In this document: positions 12,584-23,330 of the stretch, in pieces | Numbering within the stretch: the first letter of the stretch is position 1 | Layout: every line of letters starts with the position of its first letter | From: Cacajao melanocephalus | Taxonomy: Eukaryota; Chordata; Mammalia; Primates; Pitheciidae | Assembly: GCA_963573385.1 (NCBI GenBank) | Contig: CAUYLG010009089.1 | Location: 62,001 to 126,000 of the forward strand | DNA length: 64,000 bases | Direction of reading: 5' to 3' | Notes under the pieces: model-generated | What the model was told of the DNA's origin: nothing | The model's input: the letters and a program-made list of their open reading frames with translations, nothing else | Database searches by the model: none | Translations under genes and position numbers: made by a program

Positions 12584-14692
12584 TTTTTTAAATTAAGTTC
12601 TGGGGGTACATGGGCAGTATGCACATGTTTGTTACATAGGTAAATATGTGACATAGTGGTTTGTTGTTCCTCTCCATGTGTCCATGTGTTCTCATTGTTC
12701 AGCACCCACTTACAGGTGAGAACATGTGGTGTTTGGTTTTCTGCTGAGGATAGTGGCTTCCAGCTCCATCCATGTCCCTGCAAAGGACATGATCTCATTA
12801 GTTTTTATGGCTGCATGGCATTCCATGGTGTATATGTAACATATTTTCTTTATGTAGTCTATCATTGATGGGCACCTGAGTTGATTCCTTGTCTTTGCTA
12901 TTGTGAATAGGGCTGCAATGAACATACACATTCATGTATCTTTATAACAGAATGATTTATATTCCTTTGGGTATATATTCAGTAACAGGATTGCCAGGTC
13001 AAATGGTATTTCTGGTTCTAGGTCTTTGAGGAATTGCCACATTGTTTTCTACAATGGTTGAACTAATTTACATTCCCACCAACAGGGTGAAAGTATTCCT
13101 ATTTCTCTGCAGCACTGCCAGCATCTGCTGTTTCTTGACTTTTTAATCATCGTCATTCTGACTGGCATGAGATGGTATCTCATTGTGGTTTTCATTTAGA
13201 TATCTAATGATCAGTGATGTTGAGCTTCTTTTCCATAAGTTTGTTGGCTGCATAAATGTCTTCTTTTGAGAAGTGTCTGTTCATATCTTTTGCTCACTTT
13301 TTAATGGAGTTGTTTTTTTCTTGTAAATTTGTTTAAGTTCCTTGTACACTCTGGATGTTAGACCTTTGTCAGATGAATAAATTGCAAAAGTTTTCTCCTA
13401 TTCTGTAGGTTGTATGTTCACTCTGATGATAGCTTCTTTTGCTGTGCAGAAGCTCTTTAATTAGATCTCATTTGTCAATTTTTGCTTTTGTTGCCACTGC
13501 TTTTCACGTTTTCATCATGAAATCTTTGTCCATGGCTATGTCCTGAATGGTATTGCCTAGATTTTCTTCTAGGGTTTTTATAGTTTTGGGTTTTGCATTT
13601 AGGTCTTTAGTCCATCTTGAGTTAATTTTTGTATAAGATGTAAGGAAGAGGTCCAGTTTCAATTTTATGCATATGTCTAGCCAGTTTTCCCAGCACCATT
13701 TGTTAAATGGGAATTATTCCCCCACTGCTTTTTTCAGGTTTGTCGAAGATCAGGTGGTTGTAGGTATCTGATCTTATTTCTGAGTACTCTATTCTGTTCC
13801 ATTGGTCTATGATATGCTCTGGCTGTGTCTCCACCAAAATCTCATATTTGGTTGTAGCTCCCATAATATCCACTTGTGGGAGCTACCTGGTGGGAGGTAA
13901 TTGAATCATGGGGGCAATTACCTCCATGCTGTTCTCATGATAGTAAATGATATATCAGGAGATCTAATGGTTTCATGAGGGCTTTTCTCCTTTTGCTTGG
14001 CACTTCTTGCTGCTACCATCTGAAGAAGAACATGTTTGCTACCCCTTCTGCCATGATTTTAAGTTTTCTGAGGCCTTCCCAGTCCTGTGAAACTGGGTCA
14101 GTTAAATCTCTTTCCTTTATAAATTACCCAGTCTGGAGTATTTCTTCATAGCAGCATGAGAATGGACTAATACAGTCTGTGTGTTTTTGTACCAGTACCA
14201 TGCTGTTTTGGTTACTGTAGCCTTGTTGCATGGTTTGAAGTTGGGTAGTATGATGCCTCCAGCTTTGTTCTATTTGCTTAGGATTGTCTTGGTTATACAG
14301 GTTCTTTTTTGGTTCTATATGAATTTCAAATAATTTTTTTTAATTATGTAAAAATGTCAGTGGTAGTTTAATGAGTATAGCATCTATAAATTACTTTGGG
14401 CAGTATGAGCATTTTCAAGATATTGATTCTTCCTATCCATGAGTATAAAATGTTTTTACATTTGTTTATGTCCTCTCTGATTTCCTTGAGCAGTGGTTTG
14501 TTGTTCTCCTTGAAGAGGTGCTTCACTTCCCTTGTTAGAGGTATTCCTAGGTATTCTATTCTCTTTGTAGCAATTGTGAATGAGAGTTCATTCATGATTT
14601 GACTCTCCGCTTGTCTGTTGTTGCTGTATAGGAATTTTTATGATTTTTGCATAATGATTTTGTATCCTGTGTCTTTCTTAATCAGATTATAA
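12584..14692 (-). mobile_element. Antisense L1 LINE, 5'-truncated, split by a solo LTR
   Basis: This is the largest L1 in the window, about 1.74 kb excluding the LTR. It reads from the L1 3' end ('gttctgggggtacatgggca' near 12,599) back through ORF2: 'tccatgtccctgcaaaggac', 'ctacaatggttgaact', 'gtagccttgttgcatggttt' and 'tttgaagttgggtag'. Part of the 3' UTR is missing between about 12,665 and 12,675. The minus-strand frame 14,368-14,595 (75 aa) retains ORF2p-type residues such as [20 protein letters not shown], followed by [11 protein letters not shown]. It is a fragment of the region after the reverse-transcriptase core, and many stops elsewhere show that the element is dead. The wording suggests L1PB/older L1PA. 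Confidence 0.93.
13805..14179 (+). mobile_element. Solo THE1-type (ERVL-MaLR) LTR inserted in the L1
   Basis: The LTR spans 13,810-14,174 (365 bp), starting TGATATG and ending AATACA. Landmarks are 'ggctgtgtctccaccaaaat', 'taattgaatcatgggggca', 'ttctgaggccttcccagtcc' and 'ataaattacccagtctggag'. The L1 resumes immediately on the right ('tgtttttgtaccagtacca'). Flanks GTCTA (13,805-13,809) and GTCTG (14,175-14,179) fit a 5 bp target-site duplication with one later change. No internal retroviral sequence remains, so it is a recombination-derived solo LTR. A second member lies at 52,837-53,199 in the same orientation. Confidence 0.93.
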
Positions 14693-15014
14693 TTTTTATG
14701 TAATATTAGGAAATGTAAACTGAATTCATGAGTCCTAGTAACCCACAGAATGACTAAGTTGTGATCAAAACCAAAGGCACTCAAGGGTAAATCAGAAAAA
14801 AAACACTACTGAAAAATAGACAAAAGATAATTTGTCATAAATCCATTTAGAATAAAGTTCATTTTTACTGAAATTGTAAAACAAATTATACAGAGCTCTT
14901 CTGTACTTTGTGAATAGCTCCAGTTAATTTTTTAATATTTTGAGTAAAAAATGTGTGATGATTTCATGATGACAGTTGTATGTAATATGTTTATTTTCTA
15001 CATGTATTGTTTGG
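14693..15014. other. Unassigned DNA
   Basis: About 320 bp of AT-rich DNA with nothing recognised. Confidence 0.45.
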
Positions 15015-15195
15015 AGAATGAATAGCACAATAATTAAGAGAGCTGCATCCGGCTTGCTGCTCTGTTTCCCTATCTGAAAAGTGGTGGTGATAACAGCCCC
15101 TAACTTTGTAATTTGTTATGAAGATTAAGTGAAAAACTATAAACTGCTTGCAACAGCGCCTTGCACCTGGGAAGTATTAACTGTTATTATTATTA
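15015..15195 (+). mobile_element. MIR SINE
   Basis: Sense MIR: 'aatgaatagcacaataatta' (A-box end of the tRNA-like part, decayed), 'gctctgtttccctatctgaaa' (MIR: cctcagtttcctcatctgtaaa), 'gaagattaagtgaaaaacta' (gaggattaaatgagttaata) and 'aacagcgccttgcacctggg' (aacagtgcctggcacatag). A section of the core is deleted between the tRNA part and the CTCTGT block. Confidence 0.8.
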
Positions 15196-15915
15196 TTCAT
15201 CTTCCATGGAACTGTCACAGCTTCCTCCCTGGCTTTATTTCTTCAGATATGATCATGTTTCTTGGGTTTAAAAATCATTCAAAGTCTCCCGTTACTGGCA
15301 GGATCAAGTTCCATGGCATTCTCATGCCATTCAATCCTGTTCACTCTCAACTGCTGACATTCAGCTAATTTTATTTTAATTCAAATACTTAAGGAGAGAA
15401 TGAAATGTTGGTTTCTTCTCTAAAGACCATTGCTCCAACCAACCAACCTACATCATCTGACAATTGCTTCACGTTTTCACACTTGTGACTCTTCAATGCT
15501 AAAAATGTCAATTCCCCATTTTATTTATCTAGGCAGTCCCCTACCCTTTCTTCCTTCTTTGTTCAAATTTCAATTGCTTTGGCACTGAATTGTTCAAATT
15601 TCAGTTGCTCCGACTCTACTAGGTATACTGGATTGTTCCATTTCCTTCATTTACCACCTTCTAAATGCCACCAAATGGTCCCTCTAATTCTGACATTGCT
15701 GGGGCACTCATTCACCCGTTTTTCCCTATGTCACAAACTAAAGCTCATTCCCATCCTTAACTGTGCCCCACTCTGCTGGAAGTTCCTTGTTTTTCTAAGA
15801 TACAATAGTAATAAAAATATGTAATAGCTCTCCATTTTCTACAGATAAATGCATGAGCTCCTGACCATGGCTTTCAAGGATATCCATGACATGACTGCAT
15901 TTATATTCTGTCATC
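15196..15915 (+). mobile_element. L2-like LINE fragments, decayed
   Basis: Pieces recall the L2 ORF2 end: 'tcattcaaagtctcccgtta' then 'ctggcaggatcaagttccat' (15,275-15,315), and 'tcctgaccatggctttcaag' then 'gatatccatgacatgactgc' (about 15,859-15,899, L2: ggcctacaaggccctccatgatctggcc). The order and completeness are poor, and more than one insertion may be present. The open frame 15,579-15,824 lies in this CT-rich area and is not a gene. Confidence 0.45.
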
Positions 15916-16011
15916 CTTCTGTATGGATAAACTTGTTGGTAGCCATGTTGGTTTCAATAGCATCATTGAATTCATTCTGTGTTCATAATGAATTACTTTA
16001 TTATTATTATC

Positions 16012-16092
16012 CAACAAACATATAATTAACATCCGCTACCTTCTATATACTGTGTTAGTCATGGGAGATACAGAGACATTTCCAGTTGTAGA
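16012..16092 (-). mobile_element. L2 LINE tail fragment, antisense
   Basis: 'aacatataattaacatccgc', 'tatatactgtgttagtcatg' and 'ggagatacagagacattt' follow the antisense L2 end (aacaaatatttattgagc, tatgtgccaggcactg, ggggatacagagatga). Short and diverged. Confidence 0.5.
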
Positions 16093-17186
16093 AAATTTGA
16101 GATTATGAGGATTTTTAAGTATTTAGTATAAGGCAGGAATGTCACAAATTCAATTTTATAGTAAAATCGTGTAATGTACTGAGGTAAGAGGAGTCGAAAC
16201 ACTTTGAGGAAAAACAACATACATAGTAATAAAAAGATACAATAACAAATGCTGTTTTCAAAAACAGCTTTTTTTAAAGTCACAAAGTTGTAAGGGAATT
16301 TATCATGAAATATGACCATCTTAAAACTACGATTTCTTCAGCAAGATCAGTGAAGGTAAAAGTTGGATGTCTGGTTTTAGACACTTACATAGGGTACTTA
16401 ATAATCAGGAAAGTTCAATGTATTAAATATATTAAATTATGGCTTTCCCCTCTCTGGATAAACTATTGCTATCCCAATGACTTTTTAGTTGTAAATATTT
16501 TTTAACCTGGGCATTTAAAAGTTTTCATGTCTTGTTTGATAAAAATATATTATTTATTCTAATAAATGCATATCTCCACAACTGGATACGAAATGCAAAC
16601 AGATTCCTAAGGATAATGTTTAATGACCTGCCAAACAGGATTTCTGATCTACGCATCTGGGAGCTGGATCTATCCAGCCCATGAAGAACAGCCTGCTTCT
16701 AGAGGGCTGAGGACTTCAGTCCTGTCTTGTGACAGTGCCTGCCACCTGTTCTTAGAGCACAGCCTCATCATTGTGGTCATAGCCCACAACATGAACAAAA
16801 GAATATGATGACGTAAACCATTATCCAAAGAGTATCACCGAGCCCAGAAAAAGAATTGAGACTGCTTGATGTGCCGACGGCCCGAGAAGTAACATGTTAA
16901 TAATAAACACAATTACTCTTTAGATGGCATCTCTTCTGCTTTTATTCTCTTTCTTTTCTGGCAATTAAAGAATATTATTTCCCTTTCTTTTTCCACTTTC
17001 ATTTTTTTCGTTCTTTTCAATGGCAAGCTTCATAAGTCAATGTATCCCCTTATTCGGGATTCAGAGTTGTGCATTTTCGCTGATAGAGAAACTCCCAATA
17101 GTTATGGTTAGCTTTTTGTTTTCATGTTTAGCACATTCTCATTCTGGTTCTCTTTCTGGATTTTGTGCATATTATCTCCTTCAAAA
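16093..17186. other. Unassigned DNA
   Basis: About 1.1 kb without a recognised element. A slightly GC-richer patch lies at 16,640-16,880 and contains a few CpGs, but it has no exon-like frame with known similarity. Confidence 0.45.
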
Positions 17187-17560
17187 CCTCCTCTTTTATG
17201 GCTGGACACAGTGGGTCATGCCTGTAATCCCAGCACTTTGGGAGGCCGAGGCAGGTAGATCAATTGAGGTCAAGAGTTCGAGATCAGCCTGGCCAACATG
17301 GGAAGATCCCATCTCTACTAAAAGTATGAAAAAACAAAAATTAGCCAGGTGTGGTGATGGGTACCTGTAATCCAAGCTACTCAGGAGGCTGAGGCATAAG
17401 AATTCCTTGAACCCAGGAGGTGGAGGTTGCAGTGAACCAAGATCGAGCACTGCACTCCAGCCTGGGTGACAGAGCAAGACTCTGCCCCCGCCCACCCCCT
17501 CCACACACACATACAAACAAAAGAAACCCACAAAAACAAACAAAAACACCCTCCTCTTTA
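17187..17560 (+). mobile_element. Full-length Alu with target-site duplications
   Basis: Sense Alu body at about 17,200-17,547: left arm 'taatcccagcactttgggag', A-rich middle near 17,325-17,340, right arm 'ctcaggaggctgaggcataa', 'gcactgcactccagcctggg', then a tail of ACACAC and CAAA motifs. CCTCCTCTTTA-like flanks at 17,187-17,197 and 17,550-17,560 support a target-site duplication. The open frames on both strands (17,020-17,370 plus, 17,196-17,549 minus) are Alu translations. Confidence 0.93.
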
Positions 17561-18349
17561 GGTTAACTACAGAGTGAAGTTATTGCAAACCCAATACACG
17601 TCTTTACAGGTAGTAAATTCCAAAAAGATCTCCATGAGTCAACGCTGTGTGAAAACTGCATGGCAAAGTAACTTCACGGTCTGCTTGCTCACTATATAAA
17701 ATTATGAACAATTTAAATTTTGTCAAATTTTACTAAACATCAAATATTTAAAAATTCTTAACTTTCTGACTTGGATTTCATTTCAAAATTTTTAATAATT
17801 AAGGGATTAAGAAAAACTGACAGAATCATCAGAGGCTCTGCCTTTAAGTCTTGCCAATTTGGCAAATTTTATTTTAATCCAAATACTTAAAGAGAATAAA
17901 ATGTTGTTTTCCAGGATCTCATGTTAGGATGAATGTGAAATCTTAAAAAGGATTTTGTGTTAGTTTGTTTTGTTTTAACATGAAAGAAAAAACCAAAAAC
18001 CTAAAGAAAAAGAAAAGATGGATAGGAAAACGTCAATTTACTTTAAGTGGAGAAAAAAGAATGCTGAAAATATAAGGCGATAAATTTTAAGGAACTGATT
18101 TAACCCTGGGATGAGGTCACAGCACAAGTTTTCTTCATTTAACACAGCCCAATCCAAATATTTTTCATGGATACAACTGAAAATATCACTCCATCAAGAA
18201 AAAATAATTGGTAACCTTATACTTTTATATCAGCCAGACATATACACACATCACGGACTCTAGAACCACAATCAACCTTTATATTCCTGCTACCTAACTT
18301 TTTCTGATTGCTTAAATATATCCAACAACAGAATAAAGGGGAAGAAAAA
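17561..18349. other. Unassigned DNA
   Basis: About 790 bp, AT-rich, with no gene or repeat recognised. Confidence 0.45.
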
Positions 18350-18805
18350 TGTTATGGATTAAACTGTCCCCACTCCCTAAAAAATGATAAGTTGAAGTTC
18401 TAAACTCCATTACCTCAGGCCGTAAACTTATTTGAAAACAGGTTCTTCAGAAATGTAAGAGGGTTGAAACGAGGTCATTAGGGTGGACTCTATTGCCATA
18501 TATGACTGGTTCTTGTAAGAATGGGAAATGCAGACACCAAGAAAAAACAGTTATGCAAGAAGAACACCATGAGAAGATGAAGGCAGAAATTGGGGTGATG
18601 ATTTACAAGACAAAGAATGTCAAGGACTGCCAAAAATCAATGGCCACTTGCAGAAGCTAAGAAGAGGCTAACAAAGACTCTGGAGGGAGCATCATTCTGC
18701 AGACACCTTGATTTTGGACTTAGATTCCAGAACTGTTAGAGAATAAATCATTATGTTTAAACTACCCAGTTGTTGATGTTTTCTTAGGGCTGACCTAGAA
18801 AGACA
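18350..18805 (+). mobile_element. MLT1-like (ERVL-MaLR) solo LTR
   Basis: Starts 'tgttatggattaaactgtcc'. Further landmarks are 'gaggtcattagggtggact', 'atatatgactggttcttgta', 'caaagaatgtcaaggactgc', 'cagacaccttgattttggac' and 'ccagaactgttagagaataa' followed by an 'aaactacccagtt' block. The layout and length (about 456 bp) fit an MLT1C/D-type LTR. The terminal dinucleotides fit TG...CA, but the 5 bp flanks do not match convincingly, so the exact right end is uncertain. Confidence 0.72.
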
Positions 18806-19084
18806 GAAGACAGAAGGATCATGAGACAGCTGGTTATTGTTTTGCAAGATGTAGCTGGACTCCTGCTCAGATGATAAAAGAAATGTAAAGGAATGCCTAA
18901 GAAAATTACTCTACGAGTGTAAGAGTTTGTTTCGTGAGTTTAAACTGACATCAGCAGTTACCTAAACCAAGTTTTTAAATATGAACCCCCACTAATGACA
19001 TAACGATATTATGTTCAGCTCTTTGAAAAACAGCACAAAGCTAGCATCTCTGTAACATTCATTAGGATCTGTAGCAGAACATCT
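18806..19084. other. Unassigned DNA
   Basis: Short stretch between the LTR and the hAT-like relic. Nothing recognised. Confidence 0.4.
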
Positions 19085-19306
19085 CAGCGCATGGTTTTGG
19101 GCTTCCTGCATCAGAGTCGCTTAGAATGAACCTTAAAATTCAGATTTTCAGGGCTCATCCCAAACCTATTGAATCAAAGTAACCTCTTCTGTTGAATAAG
19201 AATGTCTGAGGGTGGGGTGTTCTATTGAATCAGAATGTCTAAAGTCATTTTTAAACTAATCTCAGAGAGATAATCGTTGTATACATTAAGAGAACCACCG
19301 TTCTCT
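19085..19306 (+). mobile_element. MER5-type hAT-Charlie relic
   Basis: 'ctgcatcagagtcgcttaga', 'aaaattcagattttcagggc', 'tcatcccaaacctattgaat' and a closing 'taagagaaccaccgttc' match the plan of a MER5-type element (gcatcagaatcacctgga ... gagaaccactg). A partial internal duplication of about 32 bp is visible: 'gttgaataagaatgtctgag' near 19,190 and 'attgaatcagaatgtctaaa' near 19,223. Confidence 0.6.
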
Positions 19307-21624
19307 ATTTACTTGACTGTTTTCATAATGTTTTTCTTCTGACTGTGGTAAAGTTAAAACTGTTGAGCTAAATGTGTGCCAATATCAGTTTCTGCAGTAT
19401 AAGCAAAGCATGATTATTTCAAGGTCATGCAGTGAGAACATTTACGTTGTCTGGGAGGAACCTCTAATACCTTCTCATGCCAACACAAACAAACTGCAAG
19501 AAAAACAATGGAAACACTGGAAGTCATAAGTAAGCACATCTGTTTTTAAATGTTTTCCTGTTATCAATTCCTCTAATCAAGGTGCTTCTTTAGATACCTC
19601 ACACATTGAATTTTTCATGCATCTGTGCTTTACCACCTCCATGATACTGAGCAGTCTTTGGGCAGTCTCATGCAAGTCATAAAACATAAATGCATGGAAA
19701 GGAACAGAGACCATATCTTTGCTCTTGATGTCTTTTTAACCTCTATTGAATAATCAGCTACAAAACCTATTGCATGGCTTAGACACATTGAACACCGGAT
19801 AAATTCCTGCTGCCTAATCAGAAGGAGGAAAATCCGATACATGAATACTCCTGCGATAAAATGGGGTGATAATGGCTTAGACATGCTGGTAACAGAGATA
19901 ACGTTTTCTTTTTCCAAATTGCAAGCTCATCCATAACTGTAATGGAGATGAGTCACTGGGTCAGTGGTCATGCTGTAAATTTGTAGTTCTCTGCTAACTC
20001 CTGAAAATAATTTTTAAAATGATTGTCTTCATTTTATTAGCAAGATTGATGACTTGGAGGGGAATCTATAATTGATTACCTTCTACAACCAACCTCTGTT
20101 ACTCAAACGAGTGAAAGTGCAGTTATAAGTAGATAAATCTTGTCTCAGAAATGAAGATAAATTAATGTAAATGAATAAAAGTGAAATTGTTATATAATGG
20201 CTATGCCTAATTTATTAAGCATGTCATAATAAGCCTGACAAGATGTCTAAAAAATATTATTTTGCAACATACCAAACTGTAATAAAATACTGTATCTGTT
20301 GGATGTACAAAATCTTAACAGCTACTGAACACATTTTTAAAAAATACAGCTTAATATTTCCTGTATCTTATATTTAAGAATACCTTAGTCACAAAAGTCA
20401 GAGCCATAAAAACATCAGAGTATACAGTTAACAGACTAAGTTTTCATCCACAAATCCTTTAACTCACTTTTCATTTGTTCTGTAATCATGCATTCCATCA
20501 ACAGACTTTTTTTCCCTTTTTTTTTTTTATCTGGACATTATTTGAGTTGGAAAGAGCTGAGAGTTTGGAAGCAGGGAAGATACTTTCAGGAAAATGGATT
20601 TTTATCACCAGGCGGCTTTCCATCCATAATTCCTTGGTATGGACAGAAGACAAGGACACGCCTAGAGCCCGCAGCTAGCATGGAACTCACTAGTTGAAAG
20701 AAACAAGGATGGCCAACGGAAAAGGAGGTAAGGGAAATTGGGTCAGTGACTCCATGTCTTGGAAACATGCATAGATCCACCTTTGTGAAGAGTGGAGTGC
20801 CTAGGTCTTCATAACTACCTGTGCCAGTACTTAGCTCATAGTTGTCACTTATCATGGGTGGGTAAGTTACCAAATAAACAACTTCATCTGGTCCTGTGAC
20901 TCTGGATTGAAGGATAAGAAATGGTATAGTCTAGTGTTTCTGGCTGTTCTCCTGCGGATAGTCATAGGTAAATCCAAAATACTCCTGCCTTTGAAGTCTC
21001 CTCATGCCTTCTAAACATTACACTTCAATTCAGTGAAGGAACAGGGGTCTAATGAGTCATTTGTGAAATCCTATGCAATAGGCTTGTGGTTCCCTTCCTC
21101 ATTTATTATCACTGCACACGCTATGTCCACATGACTGCTTGTGAAGACTGTTTTTCACCTTAAACTGAACTCCAAATTTGCATATTTCTAGCAATTTTAA
21201 ATTTTGGATTATGTCACATTTTATATGAAAGATGTGCTGCCTAGAGTAGAAAAGTGGGATCCAATTAGGCATACAAGAAAAAAAGAAATTCTTATTTGGT
21301 GAGGCCCTGAGTTGTGATGACTGGGGTGAAAGGAGGGATTGGGTAGAAGTTGCTCTATTTTTTTAGTCCACAAAACACCCCATATCCTGACAAGGAGAGC
21401 CATCAAAGGGCAAAAACTGAGTGTTCATTTCTTTTAATTATTCATACAAACGTTTGTAGTTTATGGGTTAGAACATTTGGGATGCTTTTTCTTCTGGCTT
21501 TATTGTCATCTGGCTTTATTGTCATCTGCCTTATAGCAATCTCTTAATCTCTCTTGTCTTTTATTTTATTCAAAATGAATACTAGTGTGGCAGCTTTTGC
21601 TAATTCACTCCGTTGGTTATTATG
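19307..21624. other. Unassigned DNA, about 2.3 kb
   Basis: No interspersed repeat or gene recognised. The minus-strand frame 20,586-20,873 (95 codons) overlaps two plus-strand frames in a slightly GC-richer patch at 20,560-20,880 but has no recognisable similarity. A T run lies near 20,519-20,529. Confidence 0.45.
21493..21524. repeat. Perfect 16 bp tandem duplication
   Basis: TCTGGCTTTATTGTCA occurs twice back to back (21,493-21,508 and 21,509-21,524), followed by a near-match start TCTGCCTTA. Confidence 0.95.
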
Positions 21625-21770
21625 TCTGGGAGACCCTACTTCAGTATCACATTTTGAAGATGAGGGGACTGAGGCTCAGAGAGGCTACATATTTTTTGAC
21701 TGGCTAAGAGACAATACATGTGAGCTCAAGACCTTGAATGCAGATCTTTGAACTCAAAGCCTGTTTTCAT
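21625..21770 (-). mobile_element. MIR SINE
   Basis: Antisense MIR core: 'gaagatgaggggactgaggc' then 'tcagagaggctacat' (MIR antisense: cagatgaggaaactgaggctcagagaggttaa). 'gcagatctttgaactcaaag' corresponds to the B-box side. The plus-strand frame 21,554-21,751 runs through it by chance. Confidence 0.75.
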
Positions 21771-22830
21771 CTTCAGTACAATGGGAAACATTTAGTCAAT
21801 TTAACTTATTCCCAGTGTGGGTTTAAAAGTAATTGCCCCTATACACAATGTATTTTATTCTTTGCATATGGTTTCTTCAACTAAAAACACTTTTGAGATT
21901 CTCTTGTAATTTGTTCTGTCTAGAGGATCCCCTGAGTGACTATTCAGGATTGCAGATTAATTAAATATTCAGATCCTGGGATCTGCTGGGGCTCAGAAAA
22001 CAATGTCCCAAGGCATGCCTCTATGACATGATGAGTATTTTCAACTAAAGAAGCTACCTTAGAATCAAAGTTGATTTGACTTTCTCCTGTCCTGTATCTT
22101 TTGCCCTTCTGCCTCTCCTAAAGCCCAGGAAGTGGATTTCTTTGGAGTTTCCCTATATAACTATAAGGAAAGTTCTACTAGAAGAAAAAATTCAGTTGTT
22201 TTAAACCCCTTTCTTGGTATCTAAATTAACCAGAGAAGGTTTGGGAGAACATATTAAAGACCTTCATACCCAAAACACTGCATGCAGACAGACTTTTCAT
22301 CTATTCTTCTAATCATCTAGTCTGCTGCCTGAGAGACTTTGCATGCACAATAAGACAACTTTTGTTCATAATGCATTTCCTCCCCCAACCCTCCATAGCC
22401 TGTCACCCCTACCCTCCAGAAGCCTTGAATCCCCTATTTCTTTCTGTAGCTCAAAATGGCATTTAATAGTCAACCATCTGGCCCTCTTTTGAGTCTCATA
22501 TTTTTGGGGACTCCTATGCATATGCACATAATAATTTGTATGCTGTTTCTCCTGTTAATCTCGCTGCTATCAAGTTATCAAGTTTATTATAGAAATCAAA
22601 CCTTCAGAGGATGAGTGGAAAGTTTGCTTCACCCCTATAGATCCTAGATAGATAATCAAATAACAAAATACTGATTTAATAGTTTTTTTTGCAGTGATGT
22701 TTCCAGTTACCTAATAGGAGATACAGAAATCTCTGTATACAAATTAAGTTTTAATTCTGTACAGTATTTTTAAAACTACATAACACTTCTAAGTTTGAAG
22801 AACACAAGTTGTCTCAGTGAAAAAGTGGGA
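21771..22830. other. Unassigned DNA
   Basis: About 1.06 kb with no gene or repeat recognised. Confidence 0.45.
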
Positions 22831-22834
22831 AGGG

Positions 22835-23328
22835 GAGCTCATTCACTGAATGTATATTAAGTACCAGGTACGTCACTTATTTCTTCAGGATCTCAGCATG
22901 GAACTTTTTTTTTTTTTCCAGAAATGGGGTCTCACTCTGCCGCCCAGCCTGGAGTGCAGTGGCATGATCTCGGCTCACTGCAACCTCTGCCTCCCAGGCT
23001 CAAGCAGTCCTTCTGCCTCAGCTTCCTGAGTAGCTGAGACTATAGGCAAGCACCACCATGCCCAGCTAATTTTTTGTATTTTTGGTAAAGATGGGGTTTT
23101 GCCATGTTTTCCTGGCTTGTCTTGAAATCCTGAGGTCAGGTGATCCACCCATCTCAGCCTCCCAATATACTGAGATTACAGGCGTGAGCCACGACACCCA
23201 GCCTCAGCATAGAATTTTGAAGTAGTTATTATTACTCCATTTCACAGATGAGTGCAATAGGATACAGAGAAATAAACCACTTGGGCACTTAGGATGTGTC
23301 GGAGTTGGCATTTGAATCTAAGACAGTA
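22835..23328 (-). mobile_element. MIR SINE interrupted by an Alu
   Basis: The left piece (about 22,835-22,900) has 'attaagtaccaggtacgtca', the antisense MIR end. The right piece (about 23,219-23,328) has 'ttattactccatttcacaga' then 'tgagtgcaatagga', 'gagttggcatttgaatctaa'. The Alu at 22,905-23,202 lies between the pieces, which rejoin in register. Confidence 0.75.
22892..23218 (-). mobile_element. Full-length antisense Alu with target-site duplications
   Basis: A T run (about 22,905-22,917) leads into the reverse-complement Alu: 'tcactctgccgcccagcctg', 'gatctcggctcactgcaacc', 'tgagattacaggcgtgagcc', ending near 23,202. Flanks CTCAGCATGGAACTTT (22,892-22,907) and CTCAGCATAGAATTTT (23,203-23,218) differ at two bases and form a 16 bp target-site duplication. 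Confidence 0.94.
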
Positions 23329-23330
23329 AA

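Noticed and set aside
14368..14595. 75-residue L1 ORF2-like frame as an active LINE
   Set aside because: The element is 5'-truncated, has many stops, lacks part of its 3' UTR and is split by an LTR, so it cannot be mobile.
20475..20873. Overlapping open frames on both strands in a slightly GC-richer patch
   Set aside because: No recognisable domain, no consistent frame, and no flanking splice signals that I could support. Kept as unassigned.
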